Part shown: piece after piece, positions 1-8,556 of the stretch
How the letters are laid out: each line of letters starts with the position of its first letter
How positions within the stretch are numbered: the first letter of the stretch is position 1
Origin: Bacillus methanolicus MGA3
GTDB taxonomy: Bacteria; Bacillota; Bacilli; Bacillales; Cytobacillaceae
Length of the DNA: 64,000 bases
Assembly: GCF_000724485.1 (NCBI RefSeq)
Contig: NZ_CP007739.1
Location: 1,472,843-1,536,842, forward strand
Direction of reading: 5' to 3'
Made by a program: the position numbers and the translations under genes
Notes under the pieces: model-generated
The model's input: only the letters and a program-made list of their open reading frames with translations
Told to the model about the DNA's origin: nothing
Databases searched by the model: none

Positions 1-25
1 TTATAGCATTTATTAAAATTGATGC

Positions 26-1207
26 TTACCAAATGAATAATCCGACAACCATGGCACTTAAAAGTGAAACAGCCATACCGCTTACGAGTAATTTCCATAC
101 ATTTTTTCCAATTATCTGCGATTTTTCTTCATCAACGACGGAATTGAACGTTCCATAAATCATTCCAACTGTACTAAAATTCGCAAATGACGTTAGGAAG
201 GTCACCGCAACCGCCACTGTATGCGGAGCCAGGGTGTTAATCTTATCTTTTATGTCCAGCATCGCCACAAATTCATTCGTAGCAAGCTTTATTCCCATTA
301 ATTGAGCGACATAAATGGCATCCTTTCCAGACAAACCGAGCAAGTATGCGAATGGGCTAAAGATAATAGAGAATATTTTCTGAATGGTCAATCCGTCAAC
401 AAAAAATCCTAAAATTCCATTTAATCCAGCCGTAAGAGCTACATAGCCGATAACCATTGCTGCGATGACAATAACCATCCGGATTCCAACTAGCATACTA
501 TTCGAGATGGTGGAAAAGAAGTCTTTGCGCTGTCCTTTATCCGGAACATAAACGATATCTTCTTCTTTGCTTATGTTAACAGGGTTTAACATATTTGCAA
601 TCAATAAAGCATTTAAACAGTTTAAAGGAATGGCTGCAAATACATATGTCGCCGGAACCATAGATAAGTAAGCTCCAATGATGGACCCGCTTATGCTGCT
701 CATGCTCATGATTCCGAAAGTGAGTAAACGCTGCTGTTTTAGGACACTGAGCTGCTGACGGAGTACGGCAAGTGCTTCCGTATTTCCTAAAAACATCATT
801 TGAATAGAGAAAAAGCTCTCAAGTTTTGGCAAGCCTGATATTTTTGCGATAACCCAGCCTACTTTGTCGATATTCCAAGTCAGTATACCGAAATACGATA
901 GAATATCAAAGAAGGTAATAATGAAAATGATAGGCATCAAGGCGCTGAAAAAGAAATCGACGTGTTCGTTAGCCATAGCAGAAGGAAAGACGAAAGAAAT
1001 CCCTTCATTTGCACATGAAATAAGCCATGTAAAGAAAGATGCGATTTGATTGATGATCCAAGCTCTAATTTTAGTCGATAACATAAACCAGGTAATTAGA
1101 AATTCAACCATTAATAAGATCAAAATGAATTTCCATTTAACATTTTTCTTATTTGGTGAACATAAGTAAACGAGACCTAATACAACTAAAACTCCAATTG
1201 CATTCAA
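26..1207 (-). CDS. nupG: CNT-family nucleoside transporter (NupG-like)
   Basis: A 393-residue polytopic membrane protein of the concentrative nucleoside transporter (NupC/NupG) family, which imports nucleosides by cation symport. Hydrophobic segments run through the whole chain. The central region around residues 130-190 (FFSIQMMFLGNTEALAVLRQ, then SMSSISGSIIGAYLSM) is typical of the family, and the length matches Bacillus NupG (about 397 aa). The gene is preceded on the same strand by a guanine-type riboswitch and an intrinsic terminator, the arrangement known for Bacillus nupG (yxjA), so purine nucleosides are the likely substrate. The family call is firm; the exact substrate is inferred from the riboswitch. 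Confidence 0.88.
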   Translation of the reverse strand: MNAIGVLVVLGLVYLCSPNKKNVKWKFILILLMVEFLITWFMLSTKIRAWIINQIASFFTWLISCANEGISFVFPSAMANEHVDFFFSALMPIIFIITFFDILSYFGILTWNIDKVGWVIAKISGLPKLESFFSIQMMFLGNTEALAVLRQQLSVLKQQRLLTFGIMSMSSISGSIIGAYLSMVPATYVFAAIPLNCLNALLIANMLNPVNISKEEDIVYVPDKGQRKDFFSTISNSMLVGIRMVIVIAAMVIGYVALTAGLNGILGFFVDGLTIQKIFSIIFSPFAYLLGLSGKDAIYVAQLMGIKLATNEFVAMLDIKDKINTLAPHTVAVAVTFLTSFANFSTVGMIYGTFNSVVDEEKSQIIGKNVWKLLVSGMAVSLLSAMVVGLFIW

Positions 1208-1266
1208 TAGAAAAAACTATGTCATGTCCTCCTCTGATTCTTATACAAGATAATATTTTTGCATAC

Positions 1267-1329
1267 AAAAAAGCCCTTATTTTCCGCACTTTCAGCCAAA
1301 AGATAGAAAGCATGGAAAAATAAGAGCTT
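1267..1329 (-). terminator. Intrinsic terminator of the riboswitch leader
   Basis: Read on the minus strand, a long stem (AAGCTCTTATTTTTCC pairing with GGAAAATAAGGGCTT, a few mismatches) is followed by TTTTTT. It lies between the purine aptamer and the transporter start codon, as expected for the expression platform of a transcriptional OFF switch. Confidence 0.8.
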
Positions 1330-1420
1330 GTATATGAAATGACTCTAGGTTCATCCAAATTCCCTTTTCACAAGTTTTGAATGAACAATAGATCACTCAT
1401 CTTTTATATTTTGCACACTT

Positions 1421-1489
1421 CCTTGTAGTCCTGCATTTTCGGCTGCGGGGTAGAAACTATCAGACCATTTAAACTGATATTATACAAGG
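1421..1489 (-). promoter_or_regulatory. Purine (guanine-type) riboswitch aptamer
   Basis: On the minus strand the P1 helix is CCTTGTA/TACAAGG. Between its arms are the conserved TAAATGGTC segment, the core AGTTTCTACC, CCGAAAATG, and GGACTAC. The pyrimidine in the specificity position of the GACTA segment is C, as in guanine aptamers; adenine aptamers have U (GATTA). A terminator and a nucleoside transporter gene follow, so excess guanine should switch the transporter off. Confidence 0.88.
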
Positions 1490-1660
1490 ATATTAAATTT
1501 TTTAGGAATAGATATCAGTATAACTAATTAATATAGATTATCAATATGTTTAGTTAATGTTGCAATTATTATATTAATATAAATGTTGTGGCTGATTAGT
1601 TTGATATCCTCAATTTATTGAGATGAGAGTTAAATTTTATCGTACTAATAGTACTGTCAG

Positions 1661-1909
1661 CGGTATGAAATAGTATATATTGTAGAAGAAGCAAAGCTTT
1701 CTGGAATAGAAGATATTATCATTGTCACTGGGAAAGGGAAAAGAGCGATTGAAGATTATTTTGATTTTGTCCACGAATTAGAAAGCAACTTAGAGGAAAT
1801 GGGGAAAATCAGCTTGCTGCAGAGGTCAGATACTCATCCAAACCCCTTATACGCAGTCAATAATGTGCTAAAGACGACGGATAAAGAGCTTCATCTATAC
1901 ACCTTTTAG
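1661..1909 (+). pseudogene. UTP-glucose-1-phosphate uridylyltransferase fragment (GalU/GtaB-like)
   Basis: An open stretch without a start codon encodes [20 protein letters not shown] and [16 protein letters not shown], the N-terminal part of the GtaB/GalU family (UDP-glucose synthesis). Only about 45 residues match the family; the following residues up to the TAG do not. The upstream half with the nucleotide-binding glycine motif is missing. It is a remnant, not a working gene. Confidence 0.75.
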
Positions 1910-2452
1910 TAAACTCTGAGTCTACCTTTAAGCTCCTCTATTATTGCTCATCATCAAATGGATGATCAGATTTGTATAAAAGCATTGGTGAAACAAACAT
2001 CCTAAAACCACCTCTGCATAATCGCAGCACAAAAGACCTATTTCAATTTGAAAAAAGGTATATGTAAGTTATTCCTGTTTCAATTTGCAAACAGAACGAC
2101 TGAAATAAAGCCGCTAATGCAAAACTCAATACAAAAGTATTCGTTGCAATCATGTGGGTTACCCCATTTTTGGTTGTCCCATTAACTCCAAGTATTCCAT
2201 TAGGCAAAGGAGGATAGCACGCTTCGCAATAATTTTACAGATATATGAACTTAGGCGGAAGGAAATAACTTGGGGGACTTTGCAAATAGGTTTGGCTGGG
2301 AATTGTGTCTTGTTCGTCGCATTATGAGGCTGATGTTATTGGGAATCAGTTTTTTTGAAATTCTCTAAAAAAAGAAGCATAAATACTGTTTCTTAAAACT
2401 ATTGTATATTGATACATAAATCCTTTAAAGATTTATGAGGGGGAAGGGAAAA
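1910..2452. other. Intergenic stretch before chorismate synthase
   Basis: About 540 bases with no supportable gene on either strand; all frames carry frequent stops. The last 60 bases hold a short inverted repeat (TAAATC/GATTTA) just upstream of the aroC ribosome binding site. I see no clear riboswitch or T-box. Confidence 0.5.
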
Positions 2453-3625
2453 ATGAGATATTTAACGGCTGGAGAATCCCATGGGCCGCAGTTAACCACT
2501 ATCATAGAGGGGTTGCCTGCCGGCATGCCGGTTACCGAAGAAGATATAAACAATGAACTTGCACGCAGGCAGAAGGGGCATGGCCGCGGCAGAAGAATGC
2601 AAATTGAAAAAGACCAGGCGCGCATTGCGTCAGGAATCAGGCATGGTTATACACTTGGCTCACCAATCGCATTGGTCGTCGAAAACAACGACTGGACGCA
2701 TTGGACCAAAATTATGGGAAGTGAACCGCTCGACAAGGCGGAAGCTGAAGACGTTAAAAGAAAAATCACGCGGCCGCGGCCGGGCCATGCCGATTTAAAC
2801 GGCGGAATTAAATATGGCCACCGTGATCTACGGAATGTCCTCGAGCGTTCATCTGCCAGGGAAACCGCTGTCCGGGTCGCTGCAGGTGCTGTCGCAAAAA
2901 AACTTTTATCCCTTCTCGGGATTGAAGTTGCTTCCCATGTAATCGAAATAGGGGGAATCAAGGCAAACCCGCCCGTGTATACATCAATTCGTGAATTACA
3001 GCAGCGCACGGAAGCTTCTCCTGTCCGCTGCTTTGACGCCAATGCCGAACAAGCTATGATGGATGCCATTGACGACGCTAAGAAAAAAGGTGATTCCATA
3101 GGCGGGATTGTTGAAGTTGTCGCAGAGGGAATGCCTGTAGGTGTTGGAAGCTATGTACATTATGACCGGAAGCTTGACGCGAAGCTAGCGGCTGCCATCG
3201 TCAGCATAAACGCTTTTAAAGGTGTAGAAATAGGTATTGGTTTCGAAGCGGCCCATTTGCCGGGCAGTGAAGTACATGATGAAATCCTTTGGAACCAGGA
3301 ACAAGGCTACTACCGTAAAACAAATCGCCTTGGCGGTTTGGAAGGCGGAATGACGACAGGAATGCCGATTATTGTCCGGGGTGTCATGAAACCCATTCCT
3401 ACCTTATACAAACCTCTGCAAAGTGTGGACATTGATACGAAGGAAGTATTTGCTGCAAGCATCGAGCGTTCAGACAGCTGTGCGGTACCGGCAGCTGCAG
3501 TGGTTGCTGAAGCTGTAGTAGCTTGGGAGTTGGCGGCTGCGATTGTTGATCAATTTCCTTCAGACCGCTTTGATAAATTGGCCGAGGCGATTGAAGCCCA
3601 TAAGAAAGAGGCAAAGGAGTTTTAA
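2453..3625 (+). CDS. aroC: Chorismate synthase
   Basis: Converts 5-enolpyruvylshikimate-3-phosphate to chorismate, the last step of the shikimate pathway, using reduced FMN. The protein begins [13 protein letters not shown], the classic family signature, and has [25 protein letters not shown] and the [10 protein letters not shown] and [13 protein letters not shown] blocks in the right order. Length (390 aa) is normal. I take the ATG at 2453 because GAGGGGGAAGGG sits just upstream; an in-frame ATG 18 bases earlier overlaps that RBS. It is intact and heads what was an aro operon whose next genes are broken. Called aroF in B. subtilis. Confidence 0.95.
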   Translation: MRYLTAGESHGPQLTTIIEGLPAGMPVTEEDINNELARRQKGHGRGRRMQIEKDQARIASGIRHGYTLGSPIALVVENNDWTHWTKIMGSEPLDKAEAEDVKRKITRPRPGHADLNGGIKYGHRDLRNVLERSSARETAVRVAAGAVAKKLLSLLGIEVASHVIEIGGIKANPPVYTSIRELQQRTEASPVRCFDANAEQAMMDAIDDAKKKGDSIGGIVEVVAEGMPVGVGSYVHYDRKLDAKLAAAIVSINAFKGVEIGIGFEAAHLPGSEVHDEILWNQEQGYYRKTNRLGGLEGGMTTGMPIIVRGVMKPIPTLYKPLQSVDIDTKEVFAASIERSDSCAVPAAAVVAEAVVAWELAAAIVDQFPSDRFDKLAEAIEAHKKEAKEF

Positions 3626-3631
3626 TAAGCT

Positions 3632-4407
3632 ATGGAAATCATCAAAATTAAAACGCCGTCGAAGTCGTACCCGGTTTTTTTAGGGAACAACGCTGCCGAT
3701 TCACTGCCTGGTTTTATCCTGGATCATTATGCCCATATTAGGAAGATCATGATTATTACAGATGAAAAAGTGGCAGGACTTCATTTACATACCGTAAAAA
3801 AATACTAGCCCGCACAGGCTTGCCAATCTATAAATATATATCCCTTGAGGGCGAACAGGCCAAAACATTCGAAGTTTTCTATCAGTCCCAATGCTTTGCG
3901 CTCTCAAACAATTTGAATAGAAAATCGATGATCATTGCGCTTGGAGGCGGGGCAGTCGGCGACTTGGCCGGTTTTGTTGCAGCAACATTCATGAGGGGGA
4001 TTCCGTTTATCCAGATCCCGACAACATTGCTGGCCCATGACAGTGCGGTTGGCAGCAAGGTCGCTATCAACCATCCGCAGGGAAAGAACATGATTGGCGT
4101 TTTTTATCAGCCGGAAGCTGTGTTTTTCGATCTATCATTTTTGAAGACATTGCCGGATAAAGAGCTGAGATCCGGCTTTGCCGAGGTCATAAAGGAAGCC
4201 CTCATCCAGGATGGCAGTTTTTATGACTGGCTGATATCTTCTGTGAGCAGCCTGGAGGAGCTGACAGAAGAAAAGCTCATGCACATGATTAAAAGAGGAA
4301 TCGAAATAAAGGCAGCGGTCGTTGCAGAAGATGAAAAAGAATCAGGGGTAAGAGCGTATCTGAACTTTGGCCAAAAAAGATGTCAGGGGTGCAACGACAG
4401 TCGATGA
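3632..4407 (+). pseudogene. aroB: 3-dehydroquinate synthase, frameshifted and truncated
   Basis: Directly after aroC, an ATG at 3632 opens a reading frame that stops after 58 codons (ending HLHTVKKY). Reading continues one frame over with the NAD-binding core ([47 protein letters not shown]). The shift is at a run of seven A near 3795; eight would restore the frame. The C-terminal part is also gone: after RAYLNFG the expected zinc-ligand motif GHTxGHAxE is replaced by unrelated residues and a stop. So even without the frameshift it would lack active-site ligands and about the last 100 residues. Confidence 0.9.
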
Positions 4408-4420
4408 AAAAGCGACCTGA
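4379..4420 (+). pseudogene. Trace of chorismate mutase AroH N-terminus
   Basis: One frame reads [13 protein letters not shown] then TGA. VRGATTV resembles the extreme N-terminus of monofunctional AroH chorismate mutase, which follows aroB in the Bacillus aro-trp supraoperon. Only about a dozen residues match, so the call rests largely on position between aroB and hisC. Confidence 0.4.
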
Positions 4421-4521
4421 GCATTTGTCCTGAATCGTGGCAAAAATTATGAAAAACAATCGACGCTATGTAAAGCCGTTATACTATTTAAAGCGTTGAT
4501 TCATAAAAAGAGGTGAATGAT

Positions 4522-4716
4522 ATGAAATGGAAAAATGCTGTTCTAAAGTTAAAGCCTTATCAGCCCGGTAAATCCATCCAGAAAGTGAAAAAGCAATACG
4601 GGCTTTATAGCATCACAAAGCTCGCTTCGAACGAAAATCCTTTTGGCTGCTCAAAAGCCGTTAAGGAAAGTATCCGCAATTTCGATGAATCATTTGCAAT
4701 TTATCCTTATGGATAG
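4522..4716 (+). pseudogene. hisC: Histidinol-phosphate aminotransferase N-terminal fragment
   Basis: Begins after a GAGGTGA ribosome binding site with MKWKNAVLKLKPYQPGKSIQ and continues to KLASNENPFGCS, the conserved start of HisC, an aminotransferase for histidine and aromatic amino acid synthesis. It ends after 64 codons at YPYG, where about 360 residues are expected. The pyridoxal-phosphate lysine domain is absent. In B. subtilis hisC follows trpA; here all trpE-A genes between aroB and hisC are missing. The sequence after the stop belongs to a different, island-type chorismate synthase, so this is the left junction of the island. Confidence 0.85.
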
Positions 4717-4740
4717 TACGAAAGAAATCGGGGAATAGCA

Positions 4741-5308
4741 TGTCGGTCGTTCGAAGAGAAAGCCATCGAGCAAAATGCCGTCCGTGCCTGCGACCCGACA
4801 GCAGCAACTGAAATGACGAAGAAGATCGAGCAGTTGGCGGCGGTTGGCGACAGCTGCGGAGGCATCGTAGAATGCCGGATCCACGGTATCATCCCCGGCA
4901 TCGGTGAAACGGTATTCGATAAGCTGGATGCAGAGTTAGTCAAGGCAATGTTATCTATCGGCGCGGTGAAAGGCATAGAATTTGGTTCTGGCTTCTCCGC
5001 AGCTTCGATGCTTGGAAGCGAGCATAACGACGAGCATGAGCTCCGCTGGTTTTTTGTCTAATCATTCGGGTGGGATTATCGGCGGAATAAGTACAGGACA
5101 AGAAATCATTTTCCGATTTGTCGTAAAGCCGACGTCATCGATTTCAGTTCCGCAGAAGACGATCAACGTTAGAGGAGAAGAACTGGAGATTCGGAAAGAA
5201 GGCAGGCATGATCCGTGTATTTGCCCGAGAATCGTGCCAGTCATCGAGGCCATGGCATGTCTCGTTTTGGAGGATCAGTTCAAACGACATGCCGCAATGT
5301 TGGAATGA
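4741..5308 (+). pseudogene. Second chorismate synthase, C-terminal remnant
   Basis: Two overlapping frames together give the C-terminal half of a chorismate synthase unlike the one at 2453. The first reads EQNAVRACDP, GDSCGGIVECRIHGIIPGIG and LGSEHNDE. After a frameshift near 5035 the second reads [20 protein letters not shown], then QKTINV and [19 protein letters not shown] to a stop. The N-terminal half with the GESHG motif is missing. NHSGGIxGGIS is the form found in the other chorismate synthase subgroup, so this gene did not arise by duplication of the local aroC. It probably arrived with the neighbouring shikimate-derived cluster. Confidence 0.85.
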
Positions 5309-5311
5309 ATG

Positions 5312-5355
5312 AAAAGACGACTACTCATTCAAAATGAATAAGAGTCGTCTTTTTG
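5312..5355. terminator. Bidirectional terminator hairpin
   Basis: AAGACGACT...AGTCGTCTT with an inner CTCATTCA/TGAATAAG helix, flanked by A-run and T-run. It separates the decayed chorismate synthase from the convergent hydrolase gene. An identical copy is at 17383-17426. Confidence 0.75.
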
Positions 5356-5370
5356 TTTCGTTAATGCCGA

Positions 5371-6153
5371 TCAATCTACGAAACGATGGATTTCCTCCAA
5401 CACCTTGCGATGCTCCTGTGAAAAGACACCGTGGCCCGCATGGGGAAATAGAATCAGCTTGGAGCCTGGAATACGACGGTTCAGAATCTTGGCATGCTTC
5501 GGACTAAAGACCCAATCATCCTCGCCGTGAATAATAAGCGTTGGTGCCGAAATTCGCCCGAGCCGATGGTACGAATCGAAATTCTTGCTCGCCTCACGAT
5601 GAATCTCCATGCTTCTAGGGTTCGAAGGCGCGATCTGCATCCGTTCCACGAGCGAAGCGATCAAGTCCGGATTCTCCTGGATATAGGCTTTGGAGTAAAG
5701 CATATTTAGCGTGTCTTGCGGGGAATATGCAGCGTTCTTTCGCATCAGCCACTTGATCATCCGAAAAGAAGGCGGCACCCGTTTGACCCCGCAGGTCGTG
5801 GAACATAAGATTAATTTCGACACGCGGCTGGGGACTTCGATTGCAAGCTCCTGCGCAATCATTCCCCCCATGGATTGGCCTAAAATATGTGCCTTTTCGA
5901 TATCGAGCGCGTTCATTAGCCCAATGACATCCTTGGCCATATCCGAGATGTCGTACGCTTCTGTCGGAGCGTCGCTCCGTCCTGTACCTCGATGATCGAG
6001 CATGATGAAGCGGTTCCTTTCGCTTAACGCTGCCTTGATTGCCGGGTTCCACCAGTCCATGTTGCTGTCTTTTCCTGTAAGTCCGATCAAAGGAAATCCT
6101 TCCCCGATCGATTCATAACAAATGTTAATGCCGTTGACGAATACTTTTTCCAA
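5371..6153 (-). CDS. Alpha/beta hydrolase (copy 1)
   Basis: A 260-residue alpha/beta-hydrolase fold protein, probably cytoplasmic. The nucleophile elbow is GQSMGG (Ser about residue 94), the oxyanion region carries HRGTGRSD, the acid is in HGEDDWVF (about residue 210) and the histidine in HAGHG (about 240), so the triad is complete. It starts with TTG after GGAGAG. The substrate is unknown; the layout resembles 3-oxoadipate enol-lactonase and related esterases. In context it may be a thioesterase or esterase for an aryl product of the island, but nothing in the sequence proves this. A second copy, nearly identical, lies at 17442-18224. Confidence 0.85.
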   Translation of the reverse strand: MEKVFVNGINICYESIGEGFPLIGLTGKDSNMDWWNPAIKAALSERNRFIMLDHRGTGRSDAPTEAYDISDMAKDVIGLMNALDIEKAHILGQSMGGMIAQELAIEVPSRVSKLILCSTTCGVKRVPPSFRMIKWLMRKNAAYSPQDTLNMLYSKAYIQENPDLIASLVERMQIAPSNPRSMEIHREASKNFDSYHRLGRISAPTLIIHGEDDWVFSPKHAKILNRRIPGSKLILFPHAGHGVFSQEHRKVLEEIHRFVD

Positions 6154-6248
6154 AATTCCCCACTCTCCAATTTCGTAATTTCTGGCCGCGAATGAACGAT
6201 ATCCAAGATCAATATATTCTACGGAAGGGAATAGAGTGAGGATGAAAG

Positions 6249-6286
6249 GGAAAGGCCCTCAGCCGATTGACGGCTTGAGCCTTTCC
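6249..6286 (-). terminator. Hairpin, probable terminator
   Basis: GGAAAGGC...GCCTTTCC with inner CTCAGCCG/CGGCTTGAG helix between the hydrolase and the 102-residue ORF. The T-rich tail is weak, so its strength is uncertain. Also present in copy 2 near 18320-18357. Confidence 0.45.
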
Positions 6287-6302
6287 GCGTAGAACTCCTG
6301 TT

Positions 6303-6611
6303 TTATTTCTCTTCCGCCGATAGTTTTGTCAACGTGGATTCCTCGGACATTTCCGAATTTTGTTCCTGTGGGGAGCTTGCCTTTATGCGCTCCAAGCCCT
6401 TGTTCATTAAGTCTTTGCCAGTCGCTATAACACCGGTCTTCAAGGAATTGGTGATCGTTCCGAAAGTGAAATCTAACGGTTGATTTTCGTCGCGCTTCAT
6501 ATTCGCAAGCTCTTTGCCGACGTGGGTAGCACCGCTTTTCAAAGCAGCATTGGCAAAATTTGCGATCTCTTTCCTTACTCCCCTGAATACCCCTTTCATG
6601 AGTTCTGACAT
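6303..6611 (-). CDS. Unknown small protein, island family A (copy 1)
   Basis: A 102-residue protein of unknown function. I place the start at the ATG 6611, seven bases after AAAGGAGGTG. It is amphipathic with alternating acidic and basic residues and no membrane segment; the last third (KASSPQEQNSEMSEES) looks disordered. The segment FRGVRKEIANFANAALKSGA...HVGKEL aligns by eye with the 13368-13646 product (FREINQGFRFFVANYTTAVK...GADVAEQE), so the island has at least three members with the copy at 18374. Each sits immediately beside a TPR-like gene on the same strand. I do not recognise a known domain; a phasin-like or scaffold role is only a guess. Confidence 0.6.
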   Translation of the reverse strand: MSELMKGVFRGVRKEIANFANAALKSGATHVGKELANMKRDENQPLDFTFGTITNSLKTGVIATGKDLMNKGLERIKASSPQEQNSEMSEESTLTKLSAEEK

Positions 6612-6708
6612 GTGGTTCACCTCCTTTCCGATCCTGCGATTTACCCGGGTAAGGGGATGATTCTTGCTCTAGTGTCTTATTTTCTTCTTGTGATGCTTAC
6701 GGAGACGC

Positions 6709-7410
6709 TTACGCTTGTTTCTTCTCCTCTTCCTTCTTGTTACCGTTAATCTCCTTTTCCGCCCATTGGAGGAGTGTATTGCCGACGGCGCGAGCGGCTC
6801 TTCCCATCAAGATCGATGTGATGCTGTCGTTGGCTGGGATGTGTTCAACCGAAGGTTTGCCTTCCAAGGATTGCAGCTTTAGCCTGAGAAGCTGCCTGAA
6901 TTCCGGATCCTGAGTTTGCTGCTCCAGCTTCGTCCAGCATCTGGCCGCATCTTCGTTCCGACCGATTCGGCGATACGCCTCGCCGAGCTCGTAGGTTAGT
7001 TTCGTGTAGTCATTGGCCCCGAGTATGCCTTCTTGAAGTGACTCCCGATCGATCAGGAAGGTATAATCTTCAATTACCGTCCGCGTCCGTTGGAAATACT
7101 TCTCTGGCAGCCTGTATGCGGACCTGCCGCGAAGATATCGGATCCTGCTGTCGAGCGGAGCGGCTGCTACCGCTTTGTCGAGAAGCTTTAAGCCGTTTTT
7201 CGCCCATTTCAACCTTTCGAGCGGGTTCGTTTTATCCCGAGCGATTAAAAGCATGATGCTGCCATGGTAAGCTTCCGCATGAGGGTGGTCCGGATAATCG
7301 AGTCGCAGCCGTTCTAACAGCTCATTCGCTTCCTGAACGGCGGTTACATTGCCTTTCGCGCCTTTCTTATACAGCGAGATAATCTTGTCGAATCTCTCAT
7401 TGAATGTCAA
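6709..7410 (-). CDS. TPR-like helical protein, island family B (copy 1)
   Basis: A 233-residue, mostly helical protein starting with TTG after GGAGGAG. Helix pairs resembling tetratricopeptide repeats are visible (ANELLERLRLDYPDHPHAEA, LRGRSAYRLPEKYF, YELGEAYRRIGRNEDAARCW). Motifs shared with the adjacent 7432 gene are LLxRD, LRGxxxxRLPExxF and TxIEDxTFLxD, so the two are paralogues. Compared with copy 2 (18746-19495), the C-terminus is altered by an 8-base difference: this copy stops at KKQA, while copy 2 runs on into a basic tail. TPR folds bind partner proteins, but no partner is evident. It is probably co-transcribed with 7432 (21-base gap) and 6303. Confidence 0.65.
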   Translation of the reverse strand: MTFNERFDKIISLYKKGAKGNVTAVQEANELLERLRLDYPDHPHAEAYHGSIMLLIARDKTNPLERLKWAKNGLKLLDKAVAAAPLDSRIRYLRGRSAYRLPEKYFQRTRTVIEDYTFLIDRESLQEGILGANDYTKLTYELGEAYRRIGRNEDAARCWTKLEQQTQDPEFRQLLRLKLQSLEGKPSVEHIPANDSITSILMGRAARAVGNTLLQWAEKEINGNKKEEEKKQA

Positions 7411-7431
7411 TGGTCTCCTCCCTCTCTTTTC

Positions 7432-7938
7432 TTATGATTTTTTCTTCAGTTCCAATTGATCGAGACGCTGCAAGAATGAATTTGCTTTGTCAGGTTTTCC
7501 TGCATTTTGGTAAGCTGCACTTAGGTTTCGCAGTACTTCGCGTACTTGCTTTGGAGTAAGGTAGTTGGAATTCTCTTTATAGTGGTCAAGCAGGAAGGTG
7601 AAGTCCTCGATCGCCGTTTCCGAGCAATGGAAAAAGGACTCCGGCAGCCTCAGACAAATGTTCCCGCGCAACAACTGAATTTCTTTCTGGTTCGGGTCCA
7701 TGGGAATTTCTTGATTCAATGAATCTAGTCCTTCTTGCGCTTTATCCGCTTTTTCCAGAGGCTGAACAGCATCTCGTCCTAATAGCGCAAGAGTTCTGCC
7801 GTAATAGGCTTCAATAAGAGCATTGTCGGGCTCGGTTTTGCGAAGCTTTAAGAAAATCTCATAGGCGATTTTCACCGCCTTTTTATCTCCGTCTACGCCT
7901 TTCATAAGAACCCTATTTCCTTTCTCGAATTGCTTCAA
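7432..7938 (-). CDS. TPR-like helical protein, second paralogue (copy 1)
   Basis: A 168-residue paralogue of the 6709 gene with the same hallmarks: AYYGRTLALLGRD, LLRGNICLRLPESFFH, TAIEDFTFLLDHY. Copy 2 (19517-20044) starts at an ATG with a good GGAGGT site. Here the equivalent ATG, near 7959, is out of frame because of a run of seven A (five would restore it). As it stands the only in-frame start is TTG at 7938 with no clear ribosome binding site, so expression may be reduced or the A-run may be a sequencing error. Function unknown. Confidence 0.55.
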   Translation of the reverse strand: MKQFEKGNRVLMKGVDGDKKAVKIAYEIFLKLRKTEPDNALIEAYYGRTLALLGRDAVQPLEKADKAQEGLDSLNQEIPMDPNQKEIQLLRGNICLRLPESFFHCSETAIEDFTFLLDHYKENSNYLTPKQVREVLRNLSAAYQNAGKPDKANSFLQRLDQLELKKKS

Positions 7939-8366
7939 ATGGGTGTCGTTTTTTTCATTTCAATTCCCCCTTCCCAACGAAAAATCTGGATCAAGAACAA
8001 GAATCTGCGTTACGAATAATCAATCCTTAACCAATGTCATTCCCGAACAACTGCCGGTGTAAAGCTTCTCCAAAGCGTTATTTTTAAAGCCTAGCAAAAA
8101 TAGTCCACCCTGATCTGAACCACTGGCTGGACAGCTTCTCAGAAGACGTGTATTGAGATATTCAAAATCTTGATCATTCTCCATTCCGAATAACAACACA
8201 GATCAACCCCCTCCTCCTTAAAATAAACGATTTGTGCTAGTTACGATATGTATGGTTTATATGAACGGTTTGGATGGAATACTCATTTTTTATAAAATGT
8301 ATGTTTGTCTGAATCAAATCTAACTTTCCTTGCATTTCATAAAGAGTAAATGAAGGAGGGGAGAAC

Positions 8367-8540
8367 ATGAATGATGGAAAGCTAAATAAAGAAGAGAAAA
8401 AAGCAGAAAAAGCAAAAAAAAGAGAAGAGAAGTTGGCAAAAAAAATGGAAAAGAAGCAAGTTAAAGATAAACGGAAACAAGAAAAGAAAGCAGCAAAAAA
8501 TAAACGGAAACAAGAAAAGAAAGCAGAAAAAAAGATTTAA
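8367..8540 (+). CDS. Short lysine-rich coiled-coil protein
   Basis: A 57-residue ORF with a strong GGAGGGGAG site before its ATG. More than half of the residues are Lys or Glu (NKEEKKAEKAKKREEK, then KRKQEKKAAKNKRKQEKKAE), giving a predicted single charged helix. It runs into the decayed APS kinase sequence, so it may be a young ORF made from the debris. It recalls the lysine-rich tails of the 14532 and 21613 proteins. No function can be named. Confidence 0.4.
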   Translation: MNDGKLNKEEKKAEKAKKREEKLAKKMEKKQVKDKRKQEKKAAKNKRKQEKKAEKKI

Positions 8541-8556
8541 GCAAGAAATTAATAGA

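Noticed and set aside
2647..3099. 150-codon minus-strand ORF within chorismate synthase.
   Set aside because: Shadow frame of a well-conserved gene; no RBS and no recognisable protein features.
4418..4420. TGA within the aroH-like trace read as recoding.
   Set aside because: The surrounding sequence does not continue as AroH and the operon is clearly decayed.
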